A DNA stretch of 64,000 nucleotides. Source: PALSA-505 sp035308365. Lineage in GTDB: Bacteria; Actinomycetota; Actinomycetes; Streptosporangiales; Streptosporangiaceae. The position numbers and the translations under genes are program-made. Where the stretch lies: positions 62,001 through 126,000 of the forward strand of contig DATGGU010000005.1 of assembly GCA_035308365.1 (NCBI GenBank). Direction: 5' to 3'. The notes below the pieces were generated by a model. That model was not told the DNA's origin, made no database searches, and saw only the letters and a list, made by a program, of their open reading frames with translations. Below, one piece after another: positions 25,068 through 33,458 of the stretch (its first letter is position 1; every line of letters starts with the position of its first letter).

Positions 25068-25502
25068 ATGGCCGCCGGCGTGATCGTCCTCGTTGCCGCC
25101 CTGGTCGCGGCCACGGCGTACGGGATGATCTGGAGGAACAGGAACGGGCGGATGCGGCCTGCCGCAACCCGGGCAGCACAGTCCGCCGTGCCCGGAGGTG
25201 ACTCGCTCAGCGAAGCCGAGCTTGGCAGGCCGCTCGGCGGCCGGGCCACCCTGGTCCAGTTCTCCACGGCGTTCTGCGCCCCCTGCCGGGCGACCAGGGT
25301 CATCCTGGCCGACGTGGCCAGCCTGGTGGATGGCGTGACGCACGTCGAGATCGACGCCGAGAGCCATCTCGACCTGGTACGCAGGCTGGGTATCCGCAGG
25401 ACGCCCACCGTGCTCGTGCTCGGGCCGGATGGGCGGATCGCCCAGCGCGGCAGCGGCCAGCCCCGCAAGGCCGACGTCCTGGCCGCTATCGGCAAAGTCT
25501 GA
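25068..25502 (+). CDS. Membrane-anchored thioredoxin-fold protein
   Basis: 144 aa. An N-terminal membrane helix (VIVLVAALVAATAYGMIW) is followed by a thioredoxin domain. Its active site is Cys70-Ala-Pro-Cys73 (FSTAFCAPCRATR) and the cis-Pro loop RRTPTVLVLGPDG. The CAPC motif and anchor suggest an extracytoplasmic TlpA-like or thioredoxin-like reductase/oxidase. It precedes the sulfur gene cluster (leader, DUF4395, sulfurtransferase), as in related actinomycetes, so a role in thiol or sulfur chemistry is likely. Confidence 0.82.
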   Translation: MAAGVIVLVAALVAATAYGMIWRNRNGRMRPAATRAAQSAVPGGDSLSEAELGRPLGGRATLVQFSTAFCAPCRATRVILADVASLVDGVTHVEIDAESHLDLVRRLGIRRTPTVLVLGPDGRIAQRGSGQPRKADVLAAIGKV

Positions 25503-25602
25503 CGCTCGGTATGACGGGATCCTTTCGAAACCACGGGACGCGGGTGCACGATCGCAGAGCGGATGTATTTTCATGATCGTCTATGGTTCTGAAAGGGGCC
25601 CG

Positions 25603-25719
25603 GTGACAGCCCAGCGACCCGCACATAGCATCGGGTACGTGATTTGTCCCGGCGAGCGGCTGCTGACCAGAAGGCGTGCGGTCGATTTCTGCCGCGTCGC
25701 GACGGCGCTGTGTCCCTAG
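25603..25719 (+). CDS. Cysteine-type leader peptide upstream of the sulfur cluster
   Basis: 38 aa from GTG 25603 (26 aa if GTG 25639 is used). The C-terminal part LTRRRAVDFCRVATALCP matches the 'putative leader peptide' class (R-R-.-V-D-.-C/G-R-V-.-.-A-.-C) found ahead of actinobacterial sulfur genes. The Cys codons near the end would make ribosome stalling depend on charged tRNA-Cys. It lies 167 bases before DUF4395, so it probably controls the DUF4395-cysA-DUF1416 unit. The regulatory role is by analogy with mycobacterial Cys-codon leaders. Confidence 0.65.
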   Translation: MTAQRPAHSIGYVICPGERLLTRRRAVDFCRVATALCP

Positions 25720-25886
25720 CCGGGCGCTTGCGGACGGCGCCAGGTTCCGGCGGATAAGGGACAGGATTCCCTATTTTATCGGTCGGCTTGTGCATTAATC
25801 TGAGAGCGTCCCGGTGAACTCCGGTTATTTCGGCCTGACGGTTGGCCGGGCAAAGGCGGCGGGTTAGGGCAAAAGGAGCATGACAG

Positions 25887-26342
25887 ATGAAGATAGACCC
25901 AAGAGGCGCGCGATTCGGCGCCACGATATCTGCCATCGTGCTCGCCCTGGTTCTCATCACCGGTAGCGGGTGGCTGCTCGCCGCCCAGGCTCTGGTGTTC
26001 GCCGTGGGTGCTGGCCTGGGACTGCGGTATGCGCCGTACGGAATGATCTTCAGGTGGCTGGTCAGGCCAAGGCTCGGCCCGCCCGCCGAACTGGAGGACG
26101 AGCCGCCGCCGCGGTTCGCCCAGGCGGTGGGCATGGTATTCGCCGTGATCGGCGTGATTGGCTATGGCACGGGGGTGACCGCGCTCGGCATTGCCGCGAC
26201 CGCGGCCGCACTCGCCGCCGCGTTCCTCAACGCGGCCTTTGGATTCTGCCTGGGCTGCGAGATGTATCTGCTGATTCAACGAATCCGGACAGGTGGCCGC
26301 GGGCCGCTGTCCGCCGAATCTGACAAGGAGGTTCCCGTATGA
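25887..26342 (+). CDS. DUF4395 membrane protein
   Basis: 151 aa. The start is supported by AAAAGGAG at about 25871-25878. Hydrophobic segments are visible around residues 9-30 (ATISAIVLALVLITGSGWLL), 30-50 and 80-115. The motif RGARFGATISA at the N-terminus and AAFLNAAFGFCLGCEMYLLI near the end, including the FGFCLGCE cysteines, is typical of DUF4395. The family co-occurs with thioredoxin and rhodanese genes and may handle sulfur at the membrane. Its stop overlaps the start of cysA by four bases. Confidence 0.88.
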   Translation: MKIDPRGARFGATISAIVLALVLITGSGWLLAAQALVFAVGAGLGLRYAPYGMIFRWLVRPRLGPPAELEDEPPPRFAQAVGMVFAVIGVIGYGTGVTALGIAATAAALAAAFLNAAFGFCLGCEMYLLIQRIRTGGRGPLSAESDKEVPV

Positions 26343-27178
26343 GCCGGTCCGACGTTCTCGTGGACGCTGCCTGGGTGGAAGCACATCAGGGCGATCCGAA
26401 CGTGGTTCTCGTCGAGGTTGACGAAGACACCTCGGCGTACGACAAGGGGCACATACGCAACGCCATCAAGCTTGACTGGAAGAAGGACCTGCAAGACCCG
26501 GTCCGCCGCGACTTCGTGGACAAGGCCGGTTTCGAGGCACTGCTGTCCGATCGGGGCATCGGCAACGACGACACCGTCGTCCTTTACGGCGGCAACAACA
26601 ACTGGTTCGCCGCCTACGCGTACTGGTACTTCCGGCTCTACGGGCACCGCAACGTGAAGCTGCTCGACGGCGGCCGCAAGAAGTGGGAGCTGGACTCCCG
26701 CGAGCTGGTCGAGGACGTGCCGCAGCGGGCCAAGACCTCCTACACGGCGTCCGAGCAGGACTCCAGCATCCGGGCACACCGCGACGAGGTCGTGGCCGCG
26801 ATCGGTGTCAAGAACCTGGTGGACGTGCGCTCGCCCGACGAGTTCACCGGCAAGCTGCTCGCGCCCGCGCACCTCCCGCAGGAGTCCGCGCAGCGGCCCG
26901 GTCACATTCCGTCCGCACGCAACATTCCCTGGGCCAAGTCGGCCAACGAGGACGGCACGTTCAAGTCCGACGACGACCTGCGCGCCCTCTACGGCGGCGC
27001 CGGCGTCGACTTCAGCAAGGACACCATCGCCTACTGCCGGATCGGCGAGCGTTCCGCGCACACCTGGTTCGCCCTGCACGAGCTGCTCGGCCAGGCCAAC
27101 GTGAAGAACTACGACGGCTCGTGGACCGAGTACGGGTCCCTGGTCGGCGTGCCCATCGAGCTCGGGGAGGCCAAGTGA
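26339..27178 (+). CDS. cysA: Thiosulfate sulfurtransferase
   Basis: 279 aa with two rhodanese domains. The first (LVDAAWVEAHQGDPNVVLVE, KGHIRNAIKLDW) is structural. The second has the catalytic Cys233 in IAYCRIGERSAHTW. This is the CysA2/SseA type of actinobacteria, which transfers sulfane sulfur from thiosulfate to thiol acceptors. It is the central gene of DUF4395-cysA-DUF1416, with overlapping starts on both sides, and is preceded by the leader peptide. Confidence 0.93.
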   Translation: MSRSDVLVDAAWVEAHQGDPNVVLVEVDEDTSAYDKGHIRNAIKLDWKKDLQDPVRRDFVDKAGFEALLSDRGIGNDDTVVLYGGNNNWFAAYAYWYFRLYGHRNVKLLDGGRKKWELDSRELVEDVPQRAKTSYTASEQDSSIRAHRDEVVAAIGVKNLVDVRSPDEFTGKLLAPAHLPQESAQRPGHIPSARNIPWAKSANEDGTFKSDDDLRALYGGAGVDFSKDTIAYCRIGERSAHTWFALHELLGQANVKNYDGSWTEYGSLVGVPIELGEAK

Positions 27179-27483
27179 CGGCCGGCGACGGGTGCGGCGC
27201 ACCCGCTGGAGGTGTCAGCACTCCCGCCGACGTGGGTAACCAGGCGGTGGTGCAGGGCCACGTCACGCACGACGGAGCCGCGGTGGCCACTGGTTACGCA
27301 CGGCTGCTCAACTCCGGCGGCGACTTCGTCGCCGAGGTGCCGCTTGGCGAGGACGGGGGGTTCCGGTTCTTCGCGGCCCCCGGCACCTGGACCGTCCGGG
27401 TGCTCGCCCCCGGCGGGCTGAGCGGTGAGAAGTCGGTGAGCGCCGACATCGGCAAGCTGACGACGGCGGACCTGACGCTCTAG
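27175..27483 (+). CDS. DUF1416 protein (SseC-like)
   Basis: 102 aa from GTG 27175, overlapping the cysA stop. It starts with a short Cys-Gly-Ala-Pro segment, then a single beta-sandwich (VVQGHVTHDGAAVATGYARL, GGFRFFAAPGTWTVRVLAPG). This is DUF1416, known as SseC in mycobacteria, always found beside thiosulfate sulfurtransferase. Its biochemical role is unknown. Confidence 0.88.
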   Translation: MTAGDGCGAPAGGVSTPADVGNQAVVQGHVTHDGAAVATGYARLLNSGGDFVAEVPLGEDGGFRFFAAPGTWTVRVLAPGGLSGEKSVSADIGKLTTADLTL

Positions 27484-27524
27484 CGCTCAGGGAGCTCGTT
27501 CCGCGATACAGCGGCAGAGATGAC

Positions 27525-27555
27525 GACGGCGCCGGCCGCACTGGCCGGCGCCGTC
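27525..27555. terminator. Strong hairpin between converging DUF1416 and phoU genes
   Basis: Perfect 13-base stem: GACGGCGCCGGCC (27525-27537) with GGCCGGCGCCGTC (27543-27555), 5-base loop. Located between two converging stop codons, so it can terminate both units. Confidence 0.75.
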
Positions 27556-27570
27556 GCCAGTGTGGCCCTG

Positions 27571-28215
27571 CTACGGCCGGGGTTGCGGCCCGGCCAGGTA
27601 CATCACCCGGCGGGCGATGTTGACGGCATGGTCACCGAGGCGCTTGTAGAAATGCGCCACCAGCGTCATCTCCATCGTCACCGGCAGCGCCATGCCTCCC
27701 GCGGCCAGCTCGGCGATCAAGCTGGCGTAGAGCTCGTCCATCTCGTCGTCACGCTCGCTCAGCTTGGCCGCGACGGAGCGGTCACGCTGGTACCAGGAGT
27801 CCACCGCCTGACGCCACATGCCGGACGCGAGGTTTCCCATCCGCTCGATGAGTCCCCTGCAGCGCGGTGAGAGGTCCTCGTTGAGGAGGTGGGTGGCCCG
27901 GACGGCGATCTGCGTGACGAGATCGTGGGAGCGTTCAAGTTCGGGCACGATCCGCAGTACCGCGAGCAGGAAGCGCAGATCGGAGGCGACCGGTGCCTGC
28001 AGCAGGATCTCCCGGTTGGCCATCGCTTCGATCTTCGGGTAGAGGTCGTCGATGGCTTGTTCGCGCTCGGCCAGCGCTTTGCGCAGCTCGGCGTCGCCAC
28101 CCAAGAGGGCCTGGGTCGCCAGCGGCAGGTCCTCGGCGACCATAGCGAACAGCTCGATGACCTTGGTTTCGATGGATTCCAGCTCGCGCTCAAATTCCTG
28201 CCGCTGCTCAGGCAC
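27571..28215 (-). CDS. phoU: Phosphate transport system regulator PhoU
   Basis: 214 aa, usual PhoU length, with two three-helix PhoU repeats (FERELESIETKVIELFAMVA, REILLQAPVASDLRFLLAVL, RIVPELERSHDLVTQIAVRA; then HFYKRLGDHAVNIARRVMYL). The D-[HA]-.-.-.-I-.-R metal-binding motifs are present at the end of each half. PhoU couples the Pst transporter to the PhoR-PhoP system. It is divergent from pstS, with about 315 bases between. Confidence 0.93.
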   Translation of the reverse strand: MPEQRQEFERELESIETKVIELFAMVAEDLPLATQALLGGDAELRKALAEREQAIDDLYPKIEAMANREILLQAPVASDLRFLLAVLRIVPELERSHDLVTQIAVRATHLLNEDLSPRCRGLIERMGNLASGMWRQAVDSWYQRDRSVAAKLSERDDEMDELYASLIAELAAGGMALPVTMEMTLVAHFYKRLGDHAVNIARRVMYLAGPQPRP

Positions 28216-28369
28216 AGCCCCATCCTACGGCGCGGATGACGCATCGCCAGGCCCCTGGACCACAATCACGGTTACCAATGCATTTGCGCATGGGACGGGC
28301 GTGCCCGGGCCCAAGCACAGGCCTGCTGAGCTGGTGTTTCCCCAGGTCAATGGCACAGTACGGGATTTC
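28216..28369. other. Divergent control region of phoU and pstSCAB
   Basis: Part of the 315-base gap between phoU and pstS. Apart from the PHO box just downstream, nothing is identifiable in this part. Confidence 0.4.
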
Positions 28370-28402
28370 GTTCACTTTTTGTTAGTGAATCTTTCACTTT
28401 CT
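28370..28402 (+). promoter_or_regulatory. PHO box (PhoP-binding direct repeats) upstream of pstS
   Basis: Three consecutive 11-base units: GTTCACTTTTT (28370-28380), GTTAGTGAATC (28381-28391) and TTTCACTTTCT (28392-28402). They match the GTTCAC-type direct repeat units bound by PhoP in Streptomyces. About 130 bases ahead of the pstS ATG. Confidence 0.75.
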
Positions 28403-28530
28403 ATATGCAATAGCGCAATCCCGCCGTCCCAAAGGTGCAGCAAACTCGTTGGGCGTAGTCACGTGTTTGCCGGCTGGCAGGGGTGCCCCGCTCTGGCGCC
28501 TGCGATAGCCGAAGATGGGAGTTATCTGAA

Positions 28531-29598
28531 ATGCGATACCTGCACGTCCATCGGGTCACTGCTGCGGCGATGGCCCTCGGTGTGACGGCTTTTTCTGTGG
28601 CCGCCTGCAGTTCATCCAACAACAACAGCGGGGGCGGCAGCTCCAGCCTCTCCGGCACGCTCAACGCGAGCGGGTCGACGTTCCAGCTCACCTTCCAGCA
28701 GGCTGCCATCCAGGCCTACAAGTCGGTCCAGCCCAACATCACCGTCAACTACGGCGGCGGCGGCTCGGGCAAGGGGCGCACGGACCTGGCTTCGGGGACC
28801 GTCAACTTCGCGGGCTCGGACTCGCCCATCCCGTCCGACGAGATGCCGAACTTCAAGGGCAAGACGGTGCTGTACTTCCCCGTGATCATCGGGCCGATCA
28901 CGATCTCGTACAACCTGCCCGGCGTCAAGAGCCTGAAGCTGACGCCGACGGTCATCGCGAACATCTTCCAAGGCAAGATCACGAAGTGGAACGACCCGGC
29001 GATCGCGGCGATCAACTCCGGTGTCAGCCTGCCCAGCACCCCCATCACCATCGCCCGCCGCTCGGACTCCTCGGGGACCACGGCGAACTTCTCCCTGTTC
29101 CTGCAGGACGCCGTGCCGAGCGTGTGGAAACTTGGCAGCAGCTCGACCATCAACTGGCCGGCGAGCAGCCGGGGCGGCAGCGGCAACGGCGGGGTGGCGC
29201 AGATCATCAAGTCCACTCCGGGGGCCATCGGCTACGTGGACTACTCCGACGCCAAGGCATCCGGGCTGGCCTACGCTTCTGTCCAGAACGCGGACGGCAA
29301 CTACGTCACGCCGTCGGTCGCGGCAGCCACCGCGGCTGCGCAGCAAGCCACCGTCGCGCCCAACCTGACGTTCGCCGCGGTCTGGGCCCATGGCAGCACC
29401 GCGTACCCGATCACCTATCAGTCCTGGGACCTGGTCTACGCGAAGCAGCCGAGCAAGAAGACCGCGGACCTGCTCAAGGCCTACCTCGGCTACCTGCTCG
29501 GGGACGGCCAGAAACTGCTCCCCAGCCTGAGTTACGCGCCGCTGCCCGCCAACATCGACGCGAAGGCCAAGGCGCAGCTCAGCAAGATCACCTCATAG
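28531..29598 (+). CDS. pstS: Phosphate ABC transporter substrate-binding lipoprotein
   Basis: 355 aa from ATG 28531. A lipoprotein signal (AMALGVTAFSVAACSSS) ends with a lipobox VAAC, then a Ser/Gly/Asn linker. The PstS fold shows LNASGSTFQLTFQQAAIQAY, GGGGSGKGRTDLASGTVNFA, SDSPIPSDEM and ARRSDSSGTTANFSLFLQ, which line the phosphate site. Located on the outer membrane face; delivers phosphate to PstCA. First gene of pstSCAB, controlled by the PHO box. Confidence 0.94.
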   Translation: MRYLHVHRVTAAAMALGVTAFSVAACSSSNNNSGGGSSSLSGTLNASGSTFQLTFQQAAIQAYKSVQPNITVNYGGGGSGKGRTDLASGTVNFAGSDSPIPSDEMPNFKGKTVLYFPVIIGPITISYNLPGVKSLKLTPTVIANIFQGKITKWNDPAIAAINSGVSLPSTPITIARRSDSSGTTANFSLFLQDAVPSVWKLGSSSTINWPASSRGGSGNGGVAQIIKSTPGAIGYVDYSDAKASGLAYASVQNADGNYVTPSVAAATAAAQQATVAPNLTFAAVWAHGSTAYPITYQSWDLVYAKQPSKKTADLLKAYLGYLLGDGQKLLPSLSYAPLPANIDAKAKAQLSKITS

Positions 29599-29634
29599 CC
29601 AGGCCCCCGTGACACACCCAGACGCGATCGGCTC

Positions 29635-30612
29635 GTGCCCATGAGCGCTGTCACCCGGGACCATCAGGCCGGGCCCGCCGGCGCGCTGTCACAGCAGCGG
29701 CCGTTCGGAGACCGCAGCTTCCAGACTCTCGCGCTGGCGGCCGGCCTGCTGGTGCTGGTGATCCTGGTCCTGATCGCGGTCTCGACCAGCCAGCAGGCCT
29801 CGTCGTGGTTCTCCCACGAGGGCACAAAGATCTTCTCGAAGACCTGGAACCCGGCGGCCAGCCAGTTCGGTGTGCTGTCCTTCATTTACGGCACGGCCAT
29901 CACCGCACTGATCGCGCTCGTACTGTCGGTGCCGGTCAGCCTGGGCATCGCCCTGCTCCTGACCGAAGTCGTGCCGCGCCGGTGGGGCCGCCCGATCGTG
30001 TATGTGATCGACCTGCTGGCCGTGGTCCCGTCCGTGGTCTGGGGCCTGTGGGGGATCCTGGTGTTCGCGCCGTGGATCCAGCGCATCTATGCCTCCATAG
30101 GCTCGGGGGTCGCCGGTGTCCCGGTGCTCGGCCCGTTGTTCGGGGCGCCCACGAGTGGAGCCTCGTTCTTCACCGCCGGCATCATCCTGGCCTTCATGAT
30201 CACTCCGATCATCACCTCGCTGTCGCGCGAGGTGATCGCGACGGTGCCGTCGATCGACCGGGAGGGCGCCTACGCGCTGGGTGCCACCCGCCTGGAGATG
30301 ATCCGCGGCGTCGTCCTGCCGCACAGCCAGGGCGGCATCGTCGGGGCGGTGCTGCTCGGGCTGGGCCGGGCGATGGGTGAGACGATCGCGGTAGCCCTCA
30401 CGATCGGCGCGTCGGCCACCATCACGTCGCACCTGTTCGCCCCGGGCTACAACATGCCATCGGTCATCGCGAACGAGTTCGGCGAGGCCACCGGGGTGTT
30501 CCGGGCCGGCCTGATGGGACTCGGCGTGCTCCTGTTCGTCTTCACGATCATCATCAACGTCGTGGCCCGCTGGATAGTGGGGCGTTCGGCCCGGCGGGGG
30601 AGGGGCGCCTGA
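29635..30612 (+). CDS. pstC: Phosphate ABC transporter permease PstC
   Basis: 325 aa from GTG 29635 (ATG 29641 is an alternative; no clear ribosome binding site for either). Six membrane helices and the permease EAA loop (EGAYALGATRLEMIRGVVLP) are visible. FIYGTAITALIALVLSVPVS and SVVWGLWGILVFAPW are typical PstC blocks. It pairs with PstA to form the channel. 36 bases after pstS, and its stop overlaps the start of pstA. Confidence 0.92.
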   Translation: MPMSAVTRDHQAGPAGALSQQRPFGDRSFQTLALAAGLLVLVILVLIAVSTSQQASSWFSHEGTKIFSKTWNPAASQFGVLSFIYGTAITALIALVLSVPVSLGIALLLTEVVPRRWGRPIVYVIDLLAVVPSVVWGLWGILVFAPWIQRIYASIGSGVAGVPVLGPLFGAPTSGASFFTAGIILAFMITPIITSLSREVIATVPSIDREGAYALGATRLEMIRGVVLPHSQGGIVGAVLLGLGRAMGETIAVALTIGASATITSHLFAPGYNMPSVIANEFGEATGVFRAGLMGLGVLLFVFTIIINVVARWIVGRSARRGRGA

Positions 30613-31505
30613 TGGCGGCCATGAGCACCGGTCAGCCGAAGGCAGACCTGCGCGAACCAGCGTCCTGGCGGCGCACCAAGAACCGCATCGCCACGGTGCT
30701 CATGGCGCTCTCGCTCGTGGTCGTGATCATCCCGCTCGGTTTCGTCCTGTACACGGTCATCGCCAAGGGTGCGTCGGCCATCAACTGGTCGTTCCTGACC
30801 GGTTCGATCCCGCCGTCGACGCTGCCTGTGAACATCGGCGGAATCGGGCCCGCGGTGGTCGGCACACTCGAGATCACGGGCCTCGCCACGGTCATGGCCG
30901 TGCCGCTCGGCATACTGGGGGCGATCTACCTCAACGAGTACGGCGGCCGTGGGCCGCTGGCCCGGTTCATCGGGTTCATGGCCGACGTGATGACCGGTGT
31001 GCCCTCGATCGTCATGGGGCTGTTCATCTTCTCGATCTGGGTGCTGCACTTCGGTTACTCGGGCCTGGCCGGTGCGTTTGCCCTCGGCGCCCTGATGCTG
31101 CCGATCGTGATCCGCTCCACCGACGAGATGCTCAAGCTGGTACCGGACTCGCTACGCGAGGGGAGCTATGCCGTTGGCGCCACCAAGGCCCGGGTGACGC
31201 TTACGGTGGTGCTGCCGGCGGCGGCCGGCGGAATCGTCAGCGGCGCTCTGCTCGCCATCGCCCGTGCGGCGGGTGAGACGGCACCGCTGCTGTTCACGAT
31301 CCTCACCGTGACCACCGTGAACACCAATGTCTTCAGCGGCGCCAACACCTCGCTGCCCTCACAGATCTTCGGGAATGCGTCGTCGCCCTATGTCGGTGCC
31401 CAGGGCCGCGGCTGGGGCGCGGCGCTCACGCTCATCGCCATCGCCTTCATCCTGATGATCGTCGCCCGGGTCATCACGGCACGATTCGCCAAGTACACGC
31501 GCTAG
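30612..31505 (+). CDS. pstA: Phosphate ABC transporter permease PstA
   Basis: 297 aa. Start overlaps the pstC stop (TGATG). Typical PstA features: [45 protein letters not shown], the EAA loop [20 protein letters not shown] and [12 protein letters not shown]. Inner membrane, partner of PstC. The ATPase gene follows eight bases later. Confidence 0.93.
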   Translation: MAAMSTGQPKADLREPASWRRTKNRIATVLMALSLVVVIIPLGFVLYTVIAKGASAINWSFLTGSIPPSTLPVNIGGIGPAVVGTLEITGLATVMAVPLGILGAIYLNEYGGRGPLARFIGFMADVMTGVPSIVMGLFIFSIWVLHFGYSGLAGAFALGALMLPIVIRSTDEMLKLVPDSLREGSYAVGATKARVTLTVVLPAAAGGIVSGALLAIARAAGETAPLLFTILTVTTVNTNVFSGANTSLPSQIFGNASSPYVGAQGRGWGAALTLIAIAFILMIVARVITARFAKYTR

Positions 31506-31512
31506 GGACGTC

Positions 31513-32391
31513 ATGACAGAGCCTGAGCAGAGCACCATCACCAATCTCCCGCCCGTTGCGTCGGCTGCCCGGCGGCCGGCCGGTGATTCGGTGGAGCCAG
31601 CAACCGGCGAGGTTGTGTTCCACGTGGCGAACACCTCGATCTGGTACAGCGCCTTCAAGGCGGTCACCGACGTCTCGCTCACCATGTACGAGCACGAGAT
31701 CACGGCCTTCATAGGCCCGTCCGGATGCGGCAAGACGACGGTGCTGCGCACGCTGAACCGGCTGAACGACCTGGTGGCTGGCGCTCGCGTCGAAGGCCAG
31801 GTGAACTACCGTGGTGTGCCGCTGTACCACAAGGACGTTTCCCCGACCGCCGTGCGCCGGCGCATCGGCATGGTCTTCCAGAAGCCGAACCCGTTCCCGA
31901 AGTCGATCTTCGACAACGTAGCCTACGGGCCGCGCATCAACGGCATCCGCGGCAAGAGCCAGCTAACCGAGATCGTCGAGCGGTCGCTGCGCCAGGCGGC
32001 GCTCTGGGATGAGGTCAAAGACCGGCTGAACGCCTCGGGCCTCAGCTTGTCCGGCGGGCAGGCGCAGCGGCTGTGCATCGCTCGCACACTCGCCGTTGAG
32101 CCGGATGTCGTTCTCATGGACGAGCCATGCTCGGCACTCGACCCGATCGCGACGGGCGCCATCGAAGACCTGATGCGGGAGATCAGGTCGCGCTACACAA
32201 TCGTCATCGTCACGCACAACATGCAGCAGGCCACGCGGGTGAGCGACCGCACCGCCTTCTACTCGGTGCTCCGCGACGAAAAGAGCGACACCCGCACCGG
32301 TGTGCTCGTTGAGTACGGACCGACCGAGCAGATCTTCCAGGATCCACGCGACGAGCGCACCAAGGCTTATGTCACCGGCCGGATGGGCTGA
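31513..32391 (+). CDS. pstB: Phosphate ABC transporter ATPase PstB
   Basis: 292 aa. ABC ATPase motifs are complete: Walker [11 protein letters not shown]-loop [20 protein letters not shown], signature [16 protein letters not shown], Walker [14 protein letters not shown], and switch His in IVTHNMQQA. The FQKPNPFP motif is specific for PstB. The N-terminal 30 residues are an extra low-complexity leader. Last gene of pstSCAB. Confidence 0.94.
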   Translation: MTEPEQSTITNLPPVASAARRPAGDSVEPATGEVVFHVANTSIWYSAFKAVTDVSLTMYEHEITAFIGPSGCGKTTVLRTLNRLNDLVAGARVEGQVNYRGVPLYHKDVSPTAVRRRIGMVFQKPNPFPKSIFDNVAYGPRINGIRGKSQLTEIVERSLRQAALWDEVKDRLNASGLSLSGGQAQRLCIARTLAVEPDVVLMDEPCSALDPIATGAIEDLMREIRSRYTIVIVTHNMQQATRVSDRTAFYSVLRDEKSDTRTGVLVEYGPTEQIFQDPRDERTKAYVTGRMG

Positions 32392-32528
32392 GGTCCCGTG
32401 ACTGGCCGGCCCGCTCGGTTCGCTCGTCCTTCATCGCGTCCATCCTGTCATCGGCCAGTATTCGGCTCCTTCGGCTGCGGTACCGGCAAAGGTGAGCACA
32501 TGCTTACGCCGGGCACAGTCAATGCGAA

Positions 32529-33413
32529 ATGAACAGCCGGCAGGGACGAGACAACGGCCTGGGGCCTGGCCCGCACAGGGACGCAGGCGCCGGGAACGGC
32601 GGCGACCGCCCGGCCGTGCACGTGCTCGCGGACCGGGTGGCCTCGGCGCTCGTGCATCACGAGCCGGGCTGGCGGCTGCCCCGGCGCAGCGCGCTGGCCC
32701 GGCGGTACGGCGTCAGCCCGGCCGAGATGGAAGCCGCGATCGAAGAGCTGGCCGCCCGGAACCTGCTGCGCAGGCTGCCGGATGGCCAGGTCTACCGGGC
32801 CAGCCCGGCTGACTACCTGATCAGGCTCGAGGGCCTGAACGACCTGCGGGCCTCGATCGACCCGATGGGCGCGATGATCGAATGCGCCTCCAGGCACGTA
32901 TCGCTGCGCCGGGTGCCCGAGGACATCGGCGGCGCCCTGGGACTGTCGCCGGGTGAGCCGGTCTCGGTGGTCCGCAGCCTGTGGACCTCGGCCGGCAATC
33001 CGGCCGCCTTCTCCGCCACCTACCTGCCGGAACACCTCTCTTTCCGGTTGGCGGAGCCCACCGCGTTCGCGGATGCGCTGAAGCCGCCGCAAGCCACGTC
33101 ACCGGAGCCCGGCCACACATTCCCCGCCCAGGACCGGGCGGAGGCGCACCCGGCCGGGCTCTACGTCGAACTCCAGCCACCCGCTCCCTCGGTTGCCCGG
33201 AGCCTGCGGCTGGCGCCCGGCCAGCCCGCGGTCAACGTCACCGTCAGGTTCGACGCCGTGCCCGCGGGCGGCCCGATGGCGCTGGCCACGGCGGTGCTGC
33301 GGCTGGACATGTTCCGCGTCGTCGTCGAGTCGCCACAAGCGCCCCGAGTGAGCAGTTTGACGGGCGAAGATGACGTTCTGTGGACACATACGGCTGAAGG
33401 CTGGGACCCTTGA
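32529..33413 (+). CDS. GntR/HutC-type transcriptional regulator
   Basis: 294 aa. After a polar 30-residue leader comes a GntR winged helix (VLADRVASALVHHEPGWRLP, LARRYGVSPAEMEAAIEELA, ARNLLRRLPDGQVYRA). A UTRA-like effector domain follows from about residue 115 (LGLSPGEPVSVVRSLWTSAG, FSATYLPEHL, VNVTVRFDAV, MALATAVLRLDMFRVVV). HutC-type regulators sense small metabolites; the ligand is unknown. It lies directly upstream, 45 bases, of the VirD4-like cassette in the same direction, and so could regulate it. Confidence 0.82.
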   Translation: MNSRQGRDNGLGPGPHRDAGAGNGGDRPAVHVLADRVASALVHHEPGWRLPRRSALARRYGVSPAEMEAAIEELAARNLLRRLPDGQVYRASPADYLIRLEGLNDLRASIDPMGAMIECASRHVSLRRVPEDIGGALGLSPGEPVSVVRSLWTSAGNPAAFSATYLPEHLSFRLAEPTAFADALKPPQATSPEPGHTFPAQDRAEAHPAGLYVELQPPAPSVARSLRLAPGQPAVNVTVRFDAVPAGGPMALATAVLRLDMFRVVVESPQAPRVSSLTGEDDVLWTHTAEGWDP

Positions 33414-33458
33414 GCCTGTCCAGTCCCTTGAACGATCCGAACTTCGGCAACCACCAGT

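Noticed and set aside
24553..25201. Several overlapping Pro/Gly-rich frames between anti-sigma and thioredoxin genes
   Set aside because: They are translations of the double-hairpin repeat copies D-F and not genes.
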